A stretch of DNA of 64,000 bases from a bacterium (lineage in GTDB: Bacteria; Planctomycetota; UBA1135; GCA-002686595), in contig JAUIDW010000001.1 of assembly GCA_030428395.1 (NCBI GenBank), positions 1-64,000 of the forward strand, written 5' to 3'. Below the pieces are notes generated by a model that was not told the DNA's origin, did not search any database, and saw only the letters and a list, made by a program, of their open reading frames with translations. Made by a program: the position numbers and the translations under genes. Of the stretch, positions 35,253 to 43,523 are shown one piece after another; position 1 is the first letter of the stretch, and each line of letters begins with the position of its first letter.

Positions 35253-36887
35253 TTGGCATTCCAGGTCCAGCAGCAGAGTCAGTTCCAGGAGCTGCTCGGC
35301 GTCCTGCGCCGGCGGCTCTGGCAGATCATCCTGCCGATGGCGTTCGTGCTCTCCCTCGGGATCGCGGCGGCCATCTTCGTGCCGTACAAGTACAAGGTGC
35401 GCACCGTCATCGAGCTGCGCCCCGTGCAGGTCTCGAGCTTCGAGGACGTCGGGCGCGACCAGCTGATGGCGTACAACCGCAGCTTCGCGAACCCGAACCT
35501 GCAGATCATGCACTTCGAGCGCGTGCGCCGCGTGCTCGAGAAGCAGGAGTGGGACGACTACGTCACCCTGCCGCGCGACGAGCAGATCGACTACCTGCAG
35601 CGCGTCCTGCGCAACATCAACGTGCGGGTGCGGGGCGGCAACACGAAGAACCTCGACGCGCCGACCTTCATCGACATCCTGTACACGGACACGAGCGGCG
35701 CGCGCGCCGAGGTGTTCGTGAACAGCCTGCGCGACGCCTACGTCGAGGACGTGGTCGAGCGGTACCGGCGGGAGATGCGCGAGGAGCGCGACAAGCTGCA
35801 GGAGCTGCGCACCGAGGCCGACATCCGCCTGCGCGAGGCGGAGAAGCGCCTGTCGGACTACCGCCGCGAGCACGGCCTGTCGCTGACGCGCATCACCGAC
35901 CAGGAGGAGGACTTCGTCTTCAAGGCCTACGAGGAGGCGCGGCTCGAGCTGGACCGCACCACCCGCAAGCTCGAGGGCCTCCTGGCGACCCGCGCCAAGC
36001 TCGAGGAGCAGTACGAGGACGCGCCCGAGGAGGTCCTCGACCGCGTGATCGACGCCGGCACCTCGACCGCGGTCGAGGAGTCGCAGCTCGAGCTCGACAT
36101 CCTGCGCCTGAAGCGCGAGCAGGAGGGCTACCGCCCGCTGCACTCGCGCTACAAGCAGCTCGAGTACGAGATCCTCGACAAGGAGCAGGAGCTCGAGCGC
36201 GTCCGCGCCGTCCAGCGCCGCGCCACGGTCGAGGAGAAGTACGTCCCCAACCCCGACAAGCCGAGCCTGTACCAGGAGCTGCTGGCCTCCGACCGCGAGA
36301 TCGAGCGGCTGCGCGCCGAGAAGGAGCGCCTGGACTTCGTCATCAGCAGCAAGTTCATCGAGCACACCGAGCAGGCCGAGGTGCTGCGCGAGGTCAAGCT
36401 GATGCGCCTGGACGTCGACGCCAAGCAGGAGGCCTACCAGGACGCCAACCGCGCGTACCGCCGGATGGCCGACTTCGTGTCGCTGATCCAGGGGCCCGAG
36501 GGCGACCCGTTCGACATCGAGCGCGAGGGGTACGCCCCGCGGTCGCCCAGCGAGCCCAGCCGCGTGATGATCATCGGGCTGGCCGCCTTCCTGGGCCTCG
36601 GCGTCGGCATCGGCTCGGCCATGCTGGCCGAGTACAGCCGCAGCTGCTTCCGCAGCGTCAACGACATCGCGCGCGTGATGAGCGTCCCGGTCCTCGGGGC
36701 GATCAACGTGATCGAGACCCGCCTCGAGCTGCGCCGCAAGCTGCTCATGCGCTTCGCGATCGGCTCCTCCAGCATCGCGCTGATCGGCAGCATCCTGGTC
36801 GTCGCGGTGATCTGGCAGCGCCAGCCCAACCTCCTTCCGCTGCAGGTCCAGGAGGTGATCGAGGACCTCCGCCTGAACTTCCGGTAG
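35253..36887 (+). CDS. Chain-length determinant protein (Wzz/GNVR-type), no kinase domain
   Basis: 544 residues from TTG 35253. First transmembrane helix at about 22-44, a long periplasmic coiled coil (Glu/Arg-rich, to about 410), and a last helix pair around FLGLGVGIGSAMLAEYSRS and SSSIALIGSILVVAVIW. A GNVR-like beta region lies before the second helix. The terminal part (NDIARVMSVPVLGAINVIE) resembles the junction normally leading to a BY-type tyrosine kinase, but no Walker motif or Tyr cluster follows, so it is the co-polymerase part only. Controls glycan chain length with the Wza-like protein upstream. Confidence 0.83.
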   Translation: MAFQVQQQSQFQELLGVLRRRLWQIILPMAFVLSLGIAAAIFVPYKYKVRTVIELRPVQVSSFEDVGRDQLMAYNRSFANPNLQIMHFERVRRVLEKQEWDDYVTLPRDEQIDYLQRVLRNINVRVRGGNTKNLDAPTFIDILYTDTSGARAEVFVNSLRDAYVEDVVERYRREMREERDKLQELRTEADIRLREAEKRLSDYRREHGLSLTRITDQEEDFVFKAYEEARLELDRTTRKLEGLLATRAKLEEQYEDAPEEVLDRVIDAGTSTAVEESQLELDILRLKREQEGYRPLHSRYKQLEYEILDKEQELERVRAVQRRATVEEKYVPNPDKPSLYQELLASDREIERLRAEKERLDFVISSKFIEHTEQAEVLREVKLMRLDVDAKQEAYQDANRAYRRMADFVSLIQGPEGDPFDIEREGYAPRSPSEPSRVMIIGLAAFLGLGVGIGSAMLAEYSRSCFRSVNDIARVMSVPVLGAINVIETRLELRRKLLMRFAIGSSSIALIGSILVVAVIWQRQPNLLPLQVQEVIEDLRLNFR

Positions 36888-36925
36888 GGGGCCCGTGCGC
36901 CCGGGGTCCCCCGGCCGCCGGAACC

Positions 36926-38317
36926 ATGCGCGACGTCATCTTCAGCCTGATGATCCTGGGGGTCGTCCCGGTCTGCTACAAGCGACCGTTCATCGGCCTC
37001 CTGGTCTTCTCCTGGCTGGCGTACATGCGTCCGCAGGACCTCTGCTGGGGCTTCGCGCGCAACCAGCGCTGGTCGCTGCTGATCGCGCTGGTGATGTTCG
37101 CGGGCTGGGTCGTGAACAACCCCGGGAGGATGTTCATCAGCGACCCACGGACCTGGGCGATGGTGGCGCTGGGGGTCCTGGTCGGCCTGGGGATATCCCA
37201 GGCGCAGGCCGTCCAGAAGTACGAGATCAACCGCTACATCGAGTACGTGAAGGTCCTCGTGATCGCGATCTTCACGACGTCGGTCATCCGCCACAAGGGC
37301 CACCTGCGGATGATGGTGTGGGTCATCGCCCTGTCGTTCGGGTTCTACGGCGTGAAGGTGGGGTTGGCGGGGGTGCTCTCGGGCGGCTCCCTGGTCGTGC
37401 GGCAGGGGCCGGGCGGCATGCTCGAGGACAACAACGACTTCTCGCTGGCGCTCGTGACCGCGCTGCCGTGGATCCTGCACCTCAGCACGACGGAGAACCG
37501 CCCGGTCTTTCGCAAGGGGCTGCGGATCGTGGTGCCGCTGACGGCGCTGACGGTCATCCTGACGCACTCCCGCGGCGCGTTCCTGTCGCTGTGCGTCGTG
37601 ATCTTCGCGCTGACGTGGCGCTCGAAGAACCGCGTGGTGGCCTTCGCGGCCATGTTCGTGGTCGCCGTGATCGGCGTCATCTTCGCCCCGCAGTCGTACA
37701 AGGAGCGCATCTCCACGATCGGCAACTACGAGGAGGACGGCTCGGCCATGGGCCGCCTGCGGGCCTGGAAGGTGGCCATCACGATGGCCAAGGGCAACCC
37801 GATGCTCGGCGTCGGGATGAACAAGTTCCAGCAGCACTACCTCGAGTACAGCGACCTGGGCAACCGCGACCACGTCCGCGTGGCGCACAACAGCTACCTG
37901 CAGATCTGGGCGGAGTGCGGCACGCCCGCGTTCCTGCTCTACCTGTTCCTCATCGCCTGGTCCTTCCACGACATCTGGAGGACGCGACGACGAGCCAGGA
38001 AGCTCTTCCGCACCAGCTGGATCATCCAGTACGGGACGATGTTCGAGACGTCCCTGGCGGGCTTCATCGTGGGCGCGGTCTTCCTGAACCGCGCGCACTT
38101 CGACCTCTTCTACCACATCGTCGCGGTCATCCTGGCGTACGGGCGCGTCGCGCGCGCCGAGATGGACGAGTTCGAGCGCGAGCGCCCGACGGTCGCCTCG
38201 CCGGTCCGCAGCGGGCGCCGCGGCGAGCTGCGCTTCCAGCCGCGCTCCGGGTTCGACCGCCGCCCCGCGGTGCGCAGCGGCTACGGCGGCCAGCTGCCGG
38301 TCGGCCGCGCGTTCTGA
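36926..38317 (+). CDS. O-antigen ligase/polymerase-like protein, exosortase A-associated type
   Basis: 463 residues, 10 or more helices. The N-terminus (MRDVIFSLMILGVVPVCYKR, then PFIGLLVFSWLAYMRPQDL and WGFARN) matches the DUF5935 head of the probable O-glycosylation ligase found in exosortase A/PEP-CTERM loci, where a Wzy/WaaL-like core follows. The core has THSRGAFLS and the long periplasmic loop containing GNPMLGVGMNKFQQHY, then VAHNSYLQIWAECG, which carries the conserved His of the Wzy/WaaL family. It would polymerise or transfer lipid-linked glycan in the inner membrane. C-terminus is a Arg/Gly-rich tail. Confidence 0.8.
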   Translation: MRDVIFSLMILGVVPVCYKRPFIGLLVFSWLAYMRPQDLCWGFARNQRWSLLIALVMFAGWVVNNPGRMFISDPRTWAMVALGVLVGLGISQAQAVQKYEINRYIEYVKVLVIAIFTTSVIRHKGHLRMMVWVIALSFGFYGVKVGLAGVLSGGSLVVRQGPGGMLEDNNDFSLALVTALPWILHLSTTENRPVFRKGLRIVVPLTALTVILTHSRGAFLSLCVVIFALTWRSKNRVVAFAAMFVVAVIGVIFAPQSYKERISTIGNYEEDGSAMGRLRAWKVAITMAKGNPMLGVGMNKFQQHYLEYSDLGNRDHVRVAHNSYLQIWAECGTPAFLLYLFLIAWSFHDIWRTRRRARKLFRTSWIIQYGTMFETSLAGFIVGAVFLNRAHFDLFYHIVAVILAYGRVARAEMDEFERERPTVASPVRSGRRGELRFQPRSGFDRRPAVRSGYGGQLPVGRAF

Positions 38318-38327
38318 GCCAGGGCCC

Positions 38328-40217
38328 ATGTGCGGACTGTGCGGCATCGCCTACGCCGACCCGCGTCGGCGCCCGGACGAGGACGCCGTCCTCGCGGCCG
38401 TCCGCACCCTCGAGCACCGCGGGCCCGACGACGAGGGCGTCTACGTCGCCGGCTCGACGGCCGTCGGCTTCCGGCGGCTCTCGATCATCGACCTCGCCGG
38501 CGGCCACCAGCCGCTCCACAACGAGGAGGGCGACGTCGCGCTCGTCTTCAACGGCGAGATCTACAACTTCCGCGAGCTGCGCACCGAGCTGGAGGCCCGC
38601 GGCCACCGCTTCCGCACCGGCAGCGACGCCGAGGTCGTCCTGCACCTCTACGAGGACCGCGGCGACCGGCTGTGCGACGAGCTGGTGGGCATGTACGGCT
38701 TCGCGCTGCTCGACCACCGCGACCCCGACCACCCGGTGGTCGTGCTGGCCCGGGACCGGCTCGGCATCAAGCCGCTCTACTACGCCGAGACCGCTGATGG
38801 GCTCCTGTGGGGCAGCGAGGCCAAGGCCGTGCTGGCCTGGGAGGCGACCCCGCGGCGGCTGCGCGCGCCGAAGCTGCTGGACTACCTGGTGCAGGGCTAC
38901 GTCGGCGGCGAGGACGCGGCCTGGGAGGGCGTGAAGCGGCTTCCGCCGGGCCACGTGCTGACCTGGCGTCCGGGCCGGCCGCTCGAGCTGCGCCGGTACT
39001 GGGACCTGCCGACCGACGGCCTGCGCGAGGCGGCGTCGCGCGAGGAGATCCTGGACCTGCTCGACACCGTGGTGCGCGACCGGCTCGTGGCCGACGTGCC
39101 GCTCGGCGCGTTCCTGTCCGGCGGCATCGACAGCACGGCGGTCGTCACGAGCATGGCGCGCACGAGCGCCGATCCGGTCGTGGCCTGCTCCGTCGGCTTC
39201 CGCGAGCGCAGCCACGACGAGCTGGCGGTGGCCGTCGCCACCGCGAAGCGCCTGGGCGCGGTGCACCACACCGAGGTGCTCGAGCCCGACCCGGCCGTCG
39301 CGGTCGACGTGCTGCCCTGGTTCTACGACGAGCCGCTGGCCGACCCCTCGACCGTGCCGACCTGGCTCGTGTCGCGGATGGCGCGCGAGCACGTGACCGT
39401 GGCGCTGTCGGGGGACGGGGGCGACGAGACCTTCGCGGGGTACCGCCGGTACGTGCACGACGTGGCCGAGAACCGCCTGCGCAGCTCGGTGGGGCGCGCA
39501 GGGCAGGCGGCCTTCCGCCTGGCGGGGCGGGCCTACCCGAAGCTGGACTGGGCCCCGCGCGTGCTGCGCGCGCGCAGCTTCCTGTCCAACGTCGGCCGCG
39601 ACCCGGCCCGGGCCTACTGGTCCAGCGTCACGCAGCTCGCCGACGACGACGCGCGCGCCCTGCTGGCCGACGACGTGCGCGCGGCGCTGTGCGAGCACGA
39701 CCCGTTCGAGGCCTTCGAGCGCCACTACGCGCGGCCGGCGGTCGACGACCCGCTGTACCGCGCGCAGTACGCCGACTTCCACACGTACCTGCCCGACCAG
39801 ATCCTGGCCAAGGTGGACCGCGCCTCCATGGCCGTGTCGCTCGAGGTGCGCGTGCCGATCCTGGACCACCGCTTCGTCGGGGCCTTCGCGAACCTGCCGG
39901 CGGCCGAGAAGGTGCGCGGCGGCCGCGGCAAGCACGCCTTCCGCGAGGCGCTGCGCGGCCGGCTCCCCGACGACGTCCTCGACGGGCGCAAGCGCGGCTT
40001 CGACACGCCGCTGGCGGCCTGGCTGCGGGGCCCGCTGCGCGCGGCGGCGGCGGAGGCGGTCGAGAGCCTCCCGGCCGACTGGTTCGACCGGGCCGCGCTG
40101 CGCCGGCGGCTGGCCGAGCACGAGGGCGGGGCCCGCGACCACGGGCGCCTGCTGTGGAGCCTGCTGGTGCTCGAGCACTGGCGCCGCCGTCACGGCGTGA
40201 CCGGCCTGGCGGGATGA
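38328..40217 (+). CDS. Glutamine-hydrolysing asparagine synthase-like amidotransferase (XrtA-associated type)
   Basis: 629 residues. Cys2 nucleophile (MCGLCGIA), amidotransferase residues NGEIYNFRELR and GSDAEVVLH, then the synthase domain with PP-loop SGGIDSTAV (Ser264 starts it). The domain order and length match exosortase A-associated amidotransferases (TIGR03108, from memory). In glycan loci such enzymes amidate a uronic acid or another carboxyl on a glycan. Seven bases after the ligase; overlaps the next glycosyltransferase by ATGA. Confidence 0.87.
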   Translation: MCGLCGIAYADPRRRPDEDAVLAAVRTLEHRGPDDEGVYVAGSTAVGFRRLSIIDLAGGHQPLHNEEGDVALVFNGEIYNFRELRTELEARGHRFRTGSDAEVVLHLYEDRGDRLCDELVGMYGFALLDHRDPDHPVVVLARDRLGIKPLYYAETADGLLWGSEAKAVLAWEATPRRLRAPKLLDYLVQGYVGGEDAAWEGVKRLPPGHVLTWRPGRPLELRRYWDLPTDGLREAASREEILDLLDTVVRDRLVADVPLGAFLSGGIDSTAVVTSMARTSADPVVACSVGFRERSHDELAVAVATAKRLGAVHHTEVLEPDPAVAVDVLPWFYDEPLADPSTVPTWLVSRMAREHVTVALSGDGGDETFAGYRRYVHDVAENRLRSSVGRAGQAAFRLAGRAYPKLDWAPRVLRARSFLSNVGRDPARAYWSSVTQLADDDARALLADDVRAALCEHDPFEAFERHYARPAVDDPLYRAQYADFHTYLPDQILAKVDRASMAVSLEVRVPILDHRFVGAFANLPAAEKVRGGRGKHAFREALRGRLPDDVLDGRKRGFDTPLAAWLRGPLRAAAAEAVESLPADWFDRAALRRRLAEHEGGARDHGRLLWSLLVLEHWRRRHGVTGLAG

Positions 40218-41407
40218 GGGTCGCGGTCCTGACGTCCCTCTACCCGTCGGCGGCGCGGCCGTTCGAGGGCATCTTCGCCGAGCGGCGCTGGCTCGGCATG
40301 CGCGCGCGCGGGCACGACGTGCGTGTGGTCCAGCCGCTGCCCTTCGCGCCGCCCGCCGCGCTCGCGCGCGCGCTGGGACGCGCCGACTGGGCCGCCGTCG
40401 CGGCCAGTCCGCGGGTCGAGCAGCGCGGGGACCTCCGCGTCGAGCGCCCGCGCTACCTGCACCTGCCCGGCCGCGCGCGGGGCAACGCCGAGCGCTTCGC
40501 GGCCCGCGGCGTGGCGGCGATCGCCGCGGAGCCGGCGCCCGACGTCGTCGTGTGCGACTACGCCTGGCCGGCGGCGGCGGCGGTCCCGGAGCTGGCGGCC
40601 CGCGGCGTCCCCGCGGTCGTGTCGGGGCGCGGCAGCGACGTATTGCAGGTCGCCGGCGAGGCCGGCCTGGGCGACGAGCTGGCGCGCTGCCTGCGGGCCG
40701 CGCGCGGCTGGTGCGCCGTGTCCGCCGACCTGGTCCAGCGCATGGACGTCCTCGCCGGACCGCCGGGCCGCGGCGTCCTCGTGCCCAACGGCGTGGACCT
40801 CGAGCGCTTCGCCCCCGGCGACCGGGGGGCGGCGCGCGCGCGCCTGGGGCTGCCCGCAGCCGGCGTGCTGGTGCTGTGCGTCGGCCACCTGATCGAGCGC
40901 AAGGACCCCCTGCTGGCCCTGGCCGCCTTCGTGCGCGGCGCGCCCGAGGGGGCGAGACTCGCCTGGGTCGGGCGCGGCCCGCTCCGGGACACGCTGCGCC
41001 GCGCGGCGGACGAGGCCGGGCTGGGCGAGCGGCTGCTGCTCCCCGGCGAGCAGACCCCCGAGCAGCTGGCCGGCTGGTACACGGCCTGCGACGCGCTGCT
41101 CCTGACCAGCCGGCGGGAGGGACGCCCGAACGTGGTGCTCGAGGCGCTGGCGAGCGGCCGGCCCGTGGTGGCCACCGCGGCCGGCGGCACGGGCGAGCTG
41201 CTGGACGGGCTGCCGGGCCTGCTGGTCGAGTCGCGCCACCCCGAGGCGGTCGGCGACGCGCTCGCCGCCGCGCTGGCGGGTGCGGGCCAGGGGGCCCTGG
41301 CGCCCGCGGCGCTGCGCGCGCGCGTCGAGCCGCTGTCCTGGGACGCCAGCTTCGAGCGCCTCGAGGCTTGCCTTCGCGCCGCGATCGAGGAGGCTCGGGC
41401 GGCGTGA
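40214..41407 (+). CDS. Glycosyltransferase family 4
   Basis: 397 residues, GT-B fold. VAVLTSLYPSAARPFEGIFAERR is the N-terminal signature; VPNGVDLERFAPG and the EGRPNVVLEALASGRPVVAT block (E-x7-E) mark the donor site. Adds a sugar to a lipid-linked glycan at the cytoplasmic face. It starts inside the previous stop (ATGA) and ends inside the next start (GTGA). Specificity unknown. Confidence 0.88.
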   Translation: MRVAVLTSLYPSAARPFEGIFAERRWLGMRARGHDVRVVQPLPFAPPAALARALGRADWAAVAASPRVEQRGDLRVERPRYLHLPGRARGNAERFAARGVAAIAAEPAPDVVVCDYAWPAAAAVPELAARGVPAVVSGRGSDVLQVAGEAGLGDELARCLRAARGWCAVSADLVQRMDVLAGPPGRGVLVPNGVDLERFAPGDRGAARARLGLPAAGVLVLCVGHLIERKDPLLALAAFVRGAPEGARLAWVGRGPLRDTLRRAADEAGLGERLLLPGEQTPEQLAGWYTACDALLLTSRREGRPNVVLEALASGRPVVATAAGGTGELLDGLPGLLVESRHPEAVGDALAAALAGAGQGALAPAALRARVEPLSWDASFERLEACLRAAIEEARAA

Positions 41408-42651
41408 GGATCCTGTACCACCACCGCACCCAGGCCGAGGACGGCCAGGCCGTGCACATCCGCGCGCTCCAGCGGGCGTTCGAGCAGGAGGGGCACGAGG
41501 TCCACGAGGTCAGCCTGGTCGCCCGGCGACCCGACGCGCCGGCGCCCGCTCCGGAGACGGTGCCCGCCGATGGAGCGGGCCGCGACGGCCGGGAACCGGA
41601 GAAGGGCGCGGGCTCGCGCTGGGGCTGGGTCACGCGCATGCCGCGCTTCGCCCGCGAGCTGGCGGAGTACGCCTACGGCGGCCTGGCGCGCAGCCGCATC
41701 GTCGGCGCGGGCGCGCGCTTCGACCCGGACTTCCTGTACGAGCGCTACGCCTTCGGGAACGTCGCGGGCGTGCTGGCCGCCAGGCGCCTGGGCGTGCCCC
41801 TCGTGCTGGAGGTCAACTCGCCGATGGTGCTCGAGCTGGGCCGGACGCGCGGGCTCTCGTTCCCCGACATGGCGGCGCGGGTCGAGCGGTTCGTGTTCCA
41901 GAACGCCGACCTGGTCTGCGTCGTGACCGGCGTGCTGCGCGACATGCTCGTCGACATGGGGGTCGACCCGGCGCGCCTGCTCGTCACGCCCAACGGGGTG
42001 CACCCCGAGCTGTACGCGGAGCCCGGCAGCGCCGTCGCGCGCCGGTCCGCGCGGGCGTCCCTGGGCCTGCCGGAGGAGCCCGGCGACGAGCTCGTGCTGG
42101 GCTTCGTCGGCTACTACCGCGACTGGCACCGGCTGGACCTGGTGGTCGACGCCCTGGCCGACCCGGCGCTGGCGCGCGCCCGGCTCGTGCTGGTGGGCAC
42201 GGGGCCGGCGCACGAGGGCCTGGCGGCGCGCGCGGCGGAGCGGGGCGTCGCGGAGCGCGTGCTGTTCGCCGGCCCGCGGCCGCACGACGCGATCCCCGGC
42301 CTGCTGCCGGCCTTCGACGTCGCGCTGGTGCCCGCCATCAACCCGTACGCCTCGCCGCTGAAGCTGCACGAGTACATGGCGGCGGGCCTGGCCGTCGTCG
42401 GGCCCGACCAGCCGAACATCCGCGAGGTGCTGACCGACGGCGAGAACGCGCTGCTGGTGCCCGCGGGGGACGGCGAGGCCCTGCGCGGCGCGCTCGTGCG
42501 CCTGGCGGGCGACGCGGCGCTGCGCGCGCGCCTGGGCGCCGCGGCGCTCGACACCGTGCGCGCCCGCGACCTGACGTGGCGCGGCAACGCGCGGCGCGTG
42601 GTGGGGGCGGTCGAGTCGCTGCTGGCCCGGCGCCGGGAGGGAGCGGCGTGA
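41404..42651 (+). CDS. Glycosyltransferase family 4
   Basis: 415 residues. VRILYHHRTQAEDGQAVHIRAL and TPNGVHPELYAEPG, then the donor region PAINPYASPLKLHEYMAAGL and NIREVLTDGENALLVPAGD. GT-B fold, probably the exosortase-associated GT4 type. In the acidic E-x7-E site the first Glu is replaced (SPLKLHEYMAA), typical of GTs of this branch. Overlaps the deacetylase start (GTGA). Donor and acceptor not deducible. Confidence 0.85.
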   Translation: MRILYHHRTQAEDGQAVHIRALQRAFEQEGHEVHEVSLVARRPDAPAPAPETVPADGAGRDGREPEKGAGSRWGWVTRMPRFARELAEYAYGGLARSRIVGAGARFDPDFLYERYAFGNVAGVLAARRLGVPLVLEVNSPMVLELGRTRGLSFPDMAARVERFVFQNADLVCVVTGVLRDMLVDMGVDPARLLVTPNGVHPELYAEPGSAVARRSARASLGLPEEPGDELVLGFVGYYRDWHRLDLVVDALADPALARARLVLVGTGPAHEGLAARAAERGVAERVLFAGPRPHDAIPGLLPAFDVALVPAINPYASPLKLHEYMAAGLAVVGPDQPNIREVLTDGENALLVPAGDGEALRGALVRLAGDAALRARLGAAALDTVRARDLTWRGNARRVVGAVESLLARRREGAA

Positions 42652-43514
42652 GCGGCATGCTGCACGCGGTCTCCTTCGACGTGGAGGAGTTCTTCCAGGT
42701 CGCCAACCTGCGCGCGTTCGTCTCGCGCGAGCAGTGGGACGACGTGCCCTCGCGCCTGGACGTCGGGATGGAGCGCATCCTGGACTGCCTGGCGCGGCGC
42801 GACGCGAAGGCGACCTTCTTCTTCCTGGGCTGGATCGCCGAGCGCCACCCCGAGTGGGTGCGGCGGTGCGTGGAGGCCGGCCACGAGGTGGCGAGCCACG
42901 GCTACGAGCACGAGTTCCTGCAGGACATCGGGCCGGAGAACCTGGCGCGCGACCTCGAGCGCACCGAGGAGGCGCTGGAGGCGGCCGGGGCGCCGCGGCC
43001 GGTGGGCTTCCGCGCCTCGACCTTCACGCTGACGCGCGCGACGTGGTGGGCCGTCGACGTGCTGACCGAGCGCGGCTACCGGTACGACTCGAGCGTGCAC
43101 CCCGTGCACCACCCGACCTACGGGATCCCCGACTTCGAGCCGGGCATCTCGCGCATCGCGGGGCCGTCCGGGCGCGAGCTGGTCGAGTTCCCCGTGGCCA
43201 CCTGGCCTCTGGCCGGTCGCAACCTCCCGATGGGGGGCGGCGGCTACTTCCGCCTGCTCCCGGGCTGGCTGCTGCGGGCGGGCGTGGCGGGGCTCGAGCG
43301 GCGCGGGCGGCCTGCGGCGATCTACCTGCACCCGTGGGAGTTCGACCCCGACCAGCCGCGCTACCCGGCGCCCGCGCTGAAGCGCTTCCGGCACTACCTC
43401 AACCTGGACCGCACGCTGTCGCGGCTGGACCGCCTGCTGGAGCGCTTCCGCTTCGGCAGCCTGCGCCAGGTGCTCGAGGAGCGCGGCGAGCTGCAGCCCG
43501 GCCGGCCGGCCTGA
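42648..43514 (+). CDS. Polysaccharide deacetylase (XrtA/PEP-CTERM-associated type)
   Basis: 288 residues. NodB domain starting HAVSFDVEEFFQVANL (catalytic/metal Asp pair region with DVEE), the metal motif SHGYEHEFLQ, and FRASTFTLTRATWWA. This head is characteristic of deacetylases in exosortase A loci (TIGR03006, from memory). Removes an acetyl group from an exopolysaccharide, probably in the periplasm or cytoplasm; no signal peptide. GTG at 42648 overlaps the upstream stop; an ATG at 42657 is an alternative. Ends nine bases from the convergent TPR gene stop. Confidence 0.87.
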   Translation: MSGMLHAVSFDVEEFFQVANLRAFVSREQWDDVPSRLDVGMERILDCLARRDAKATFFFLGWIAERHPEWVRRCVEAGHEVASHGYEHEFLQDIGPENLARDLERTEEALEAAGAPRPVGFRASTFTLTRATWWAVDVLTERGYRYDSSVHPVHHPTYGIPDFEPGISRIAGPSGRELVEFPVATWPLAGRNLPMGGGGYFRLLPGWLLRAGVAGLERRGRPAAIYLHPWEFDPDQPRYPAPALKRFRHYLNLDRTLSRLDRLLERFRFGSLRQVLEERGELQPGRPA

Positions 43515-43523
43515 GCCGGCGGG

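Noticed and set aside
35253-36887. Tyrosine kinase (BY-kinase) fused to the chain-length protein
   Set aside because: The sequence ends after the last membrane helix, with no Walker A/B and no Tyr cluster.
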